This document shows, in pieces, positions 5,038-6,315 of a DNA stretch of 6,315 nt. Within the stretch, counting starts at the first letter, position 1, and each line of letters begins with the position of its first letter. Position numbers and translations under genes: made by a program. The notes beneath the pieces were generated by a model. It was not told where the DNA came from, ran no database searches, and worked only from the letters and a program-made list of their open reading frames with translations. Source of the stretch: Clostridia bacterium (GTDB lineage Bacteria > Bacillota > Clostridia > Saccharofermentanales > UBA5734); contig JAGOFF010000135.1 in NCBI GenBank assembly GCA_017997315.1, forward strand, positions 1 to 6,315, given 5' to 3'.

Positions 5038-6315
5038 TCACAAACCGATCGATGGGAAAGTCTCCCCGAAATGCAGACGGATGGCGGGCACCAGGCTGCG
5101 GTTGTCCGGAGATTCCAGACAGGGATCCGCCTCCATGAGCCGGTCCAGCGCGCCCGACACTTCGCGCAGCAGCGGTGCGTCCTCGTACAGGTTGGCGATC
5201 CGGAAATCCGGGATACCGTGCTGGCGGGTCCCGAAAAAGTCGCCGGGTCCGCGCAGCTGGAGGTCTTTCTCCGCGATGCGGAATCCGTCCGTTTCGTGGC
5301 AGAGGGTCCGTATCCGTTCCCCTGCGATGGAATCCGCGGCATCGCTCACAAGGATGCAGACCGACCGGTGCGGCCCCCGGCCGATGCGCCCCCGCAACTG
5401 GTGCAGTTGGGCCAAACCGAAACGTTCGGCGTTCTCGATCACCATGATCGACGCATTGGGGTTGTCGACCCCCACCTCGATCACCGTGGTGGTCACCAGG
5501 ATGTCCAGTTCACCGCGGCGGAACAGATCCATCACGGATGTTTTCCCGGACGGCTTCATCCCTCCGTGCAGCAGTCCGATCCGCAGATCGGGAAACACCG
5601 TTTCCGCCAGCCGGTTCCGGGTCTCCTCCGCCGATTCAAGACGATTGTCCGGATCCTCGTCGTTCTCCGCGATCATCGGACACACGACATAGGATTGACG
5701 GCCCTCCGCGGCCTGCTTGCGCAGGATCCGGTAGATCCGCTCGCGATCCCCGGAGGTCGCCGCGTAGGTTTCCACCGGGGGCCGGCCCGCGGGCCGTTCG
5801 TCAAGGATCGACAAGTCCAGGTCGCCGTACAGCATGAGGCCGAGGGAACGCGGGATGGGGGTAGCGGACATGACCAGCACATGCGGAACCACGGGCCGGA
5901 CGGCTTCTCCGGTCTCCACCGGGGTGTCGGAACCGCCGGACGACGGTACACGTCCTTCCGTCAGGGTAAGGTCTGTGCGTTGGCGGACGCCGAAACGGTG
6001 CTGCTCATCGGTCACAGCCAGCCCCAGGCTGCGGAACCGCACGGACTCCTCGATCAGAGCGTGCGTTCCGACCAGGATATGGATGGTTCCGTCCGCAAGT
6101 CCTGCCAGAATCCGTCTGCGCTCCGGCGCGCGGGTCGATCCGGTCAGCAGTTCGATGCGGAGTCCGGGCAGACCGCCTATCCCGGAGAAAAAGCCCTGCA
6201 GCGTATGCCAGTGCTGCTCCGCCAGAATGGAGGTCGGCGCCATCAAGGCCCCCTGGCATCCGTGCAGGACCGCATGATACAGCGCGGCGGCCGCAACCAC
6301 CGTCTTTCCGGATCC
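5038..6315 (-). CDS. recG: ATP-dependent DNA helicase RecG (partial; N-terminal part outside the window)
   Basis: RecG is a monomeric superfamily 2 double-strand DNA translocase that remodels stalled forks, Holliday junctions and R-loops. The window holds the last 425 residues of a protein usually about 680 long, starting exactly in Walker A (GSGKT, 1-5 of the fragment). Missing are the wedge/OB domain and the start of the helicase core. Helicase motifs follow in order: Ia APTSILAEQ (26-34); Ib GTHALIEE (83-90); II DEQHRFGVRQR (103-113); III SATPIPRSL (150-158); IV region LLHGGMKP (248-255); V TTTVIEVGVDNPNAS (275-289); VI QLHQLRGRIGRG (303-314). The C-terminal TRG-type block RGPGDFFGTRQHGIPDF (355-371) is intact. 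About 17 extra residues (within 114-143) separate motifs II and III compared with the E. coli protein. Motif V has VDNP where VDVP or VNVP is usual. The frame is uninterrupted to the window edge. It heads the visible operon, 10 nt before rsmD. Confidence 0.97.
   Translation of the reverse strand, partial: GSGKTVVAAAALYHAVLHGCQGALMAPTSILAEQHWHTLQGFFSGIGGLPGLRIELLTGSTRAPERRRILAGLADGTIHILVGTHALIEESVRFRSLGLAVTDEQHRFGVRQRTDLTLTEGRVPSSGGSDTPVETGEAVRPVVPHVLVMSATPIPRSLGLMLYGDLDLSILDERPAGRPPVETYAATSGDRERIYRILRKQAAEGRQSYVVCPMIAENDEDPDNRLESAEETRNRLAETVFPDLRIGLLHGGMKPSGKTSVMDLFRRGELDILVTTTVIEVGVDNPNASIMVIENAERFGLAQLHQLRGRIGRGPHRSVCILVSDAADSIAGERIRTLCHETDGFRIAEKDLQLRGPGDFFGTRQHGIPDFRIANLYEDAPLLREVSGALDRLMEADPCLESPDNRSLVPAIRLHFGETFPSIGL

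Noticed and set aside
5028..5342. Extension of rsmD upstream into recG (first 105 codons of the open frame)
   Set aside because: It overlaps conserved recG coding sequence out of frame; the MPRIIAG start at 5027 with an ideal SD matches the family.
1..6315. Mobile element, CRISPR array, defence island, tRNA or rRNA
   Set aside because: No transposase or integrase motifs, no regularly spaced repeats, and no cloverleaf or rRNA-like sequence on either strand; all longer stretches are accounted for by housekeeping genes.

Overview
This is ordinary bacterial chromosome, GC-rich (roughly 60% by eye) and densely coded. The products read as Bacillota, most likely a high-GC member of the Clostridia. 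Reasons: RecG, RsmD and CoaD are encoded in that order with touching reading frames; a small coiled-coil protein follows coaD, as in many clostridial genomes; ilvE is the longer bacterial class-IV aminotransferase type; and Shine-Dalgarno (SD) sequences are strong (GAGGAGG, AGGAGG, GGAGGG). The species cannot be named from the window.

Layout. At the left edge (1-53, minus strand) are the first 17 codons of an unidentified gene with its own extended -10 promoter and a strong SD. uvrB (154-2166, minus) follows. A 142-bp AT-richer intergenic region (2167-2308) carries back-to-back promoters for uvrB and for ilvE (2309-3382, plus). ilvE ends at an intrinsic terminator (3414-3446). It converges there with a minus-strand operon that, in transcription order, is recG (3' part only, entering at 6315), rsmD, coaD and a 159-residue coiled-coil protein (ending at 3471).

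The genes are housekeeping: nucleotide excision repair (UvrB), branched fork and recombination processing (RecG), 16S rRNA methylation (RsmD), coenzyme A synthesis (CoaD) and branched-chain amino acid transamination (IlvE). The operon is tightly packed: a 10-nt gap, then a 4-nt overlap, then an 8-nt overlap, so translational coupling is likely.

I see no mobile element, CRISPR array, tRNA/rRNA, toxin-antitoxin or defence module, and no evidence of a new multi-gene system. The most interesting part is the uvrB/ilvE divergent promoter region. The uvrB -10 box lies so close to its ATG that the mRNA should be leaderless or nearly so. An SOS-box-like dyad covers its -35. The ilvE promoter core is a near-copy of the uvrB core in inverted orientation. 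No gene-free stretch exceeds 300 bases.
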